A DNA stretch of 64,000 nucleotides. Source: Erwinia amylovora (GTDB lineage Bacteria; Pseudomonadota; Gammaproteobacteria; Enterobacterales; Enterobacteriaceae). The translations under genes were made by a program, and so were the position numbers. Positions 63,757 through 64,000 of the stretch are shown one piece after another (position 1 is the stretch's first letter; every line of letters begins with the position of its first letter). The stretch is from contig NZ_CP066796.1 of assembly GCF_017161565.1 (NCBI RefSeq), positions 2,294,001 through 2,358,000 on the forward strand. The letters run 5' to 3'. The notes beneath the pieces were generated by a model. That model was given only the letters and a program-made list of their open reading frames with translations, was not told the origin of the DNA and ran no database searches.

Positions 63757-64000
63757 TCAGGCCTGAGCCAGCTCGGTTTCCGGGCGTTTCAGCAGCGCGT
63801 AAGACAGGCCAGCCACCAGCGTGCCGGCGATAATCGCCAGCAGGTAACCCACCACCGGGGTGATCGCCCCCGGGATCAGCAGCACAAACAGGCCGCCATG
63901 TGGGGCCATCAGCCTGGCACCGATGGTCATGGAGATCGCCCCCGTCACTGCACCACCGATAACACAGCATGGAAGGACGCGCATCGGGTCACGGGCGGCA
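63757..64000 (-). CDS. fruA: Fructose PTS EIIBC component FruA, C-terminal part only
   Basis: Partial: the gene runs beyond the right edge. The last 80 or so residues of the membrane EIIC domain are seen, 'PCCVIGGAVTGAISMTIGARLMAPHGGLFVLLIPGAITPVVGY', ending KRPETELAQA. They match the C-terminus of E. coli FruA as I recall it. FruA imports and phosphorylates fructose to fructose-1-phosphate, with FruB and FruK encoded beyond the window. Confidence 0.9.
   Translation of the reverse strand, partial: AARDPMRVLPCCVIGGAVTGAISMTIGARLMAPHGGLFVLLIPGAITPVVGYLLAIIAGTLVAGLSYALLKRPETELAQA

Overview
The window is chromosomal DNA of an enterobacterium in the genus Erwinia, most likely the fire-blight group (E. 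amylovora and relatives). Three things point there: an amylovoran-type capsule operon start (amsG-amsH-amsI-amsA) with an RcsAB box and a JUMPstart/ops leader; a HrpL-type hrp box in front of a type III chaperone and a HopX-family effector (the esc3/eop3 arrangement); and an otherwise E. coli-like gene backbone. Assignments rest on recalled family sequences and motifs, since no database could be searched.

Layout: 1-5441 (minus) ams capsule genes, transcribed out of the left edge; 5442-6240 their long leader and promoter; 6241-11088 yegH, asmA, dcd, udk; 11362-16255 a PAP2 phosphatase, a MASE1/PAS/GGDEF cyclase lacking EAL, and yegD; 16295-17257 an aldo/keto reductase; 17509-27285 the mdtABC efflux operon with baeSR, mdtD being reduced to scraps; 27434-28310 a collapsed trhP (yegQ) pseudogene; 28573-30173 a type III effector cassette whose effector frame is interrupted by an in-frame stop; 30234-33000 yegS, then thiMD under a TPP riboswitch; 33854-35426 an exported chorismate mutase and small genes; 35465-43662 apbC, metG, yohJK, cdd, maeA, sanA; 43715-48670 the mglBAC galactose transporter and galS with CRP sites and gal operators; 48823-54172 yeiB, folE, a LysR regulator and a glutathione-dependent formaldehyde pathway (frmA, yeiG); 54298-58283 a secreted subtilase with a C-terminal chitin-binding-like module and a Fur-controlled siderophore ABC pair, where E. 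coli has cirA; 58360-62988 lysP (frameshifted), yeiE, yeiH, nfo; 62989-63756 eroded DNA carrying a second vestige of the nfo 3' end; then the C-terminus of fruA, running off the right edge.

The outstanding feature is decay. Six loci are broken or apparently broken: mdtD, trhP, eop3, metG (one base short in an A-run at codons 6-7), yohK (in-frame TGA) and lysP (one-base deletion). mdtD and trhP are clearly old. metG is essential, so its defect is either a sequence error or is bypassed. eop3, yohK and lysP need read-level confirmation. I found no wholly new defence or mobile system; the most noteworthy loci are the interrupted effector cassette, the subtilase with a chitin-binding-like tail beside a Fur-regulated importer, and the eroded segment between nfo and fruA.
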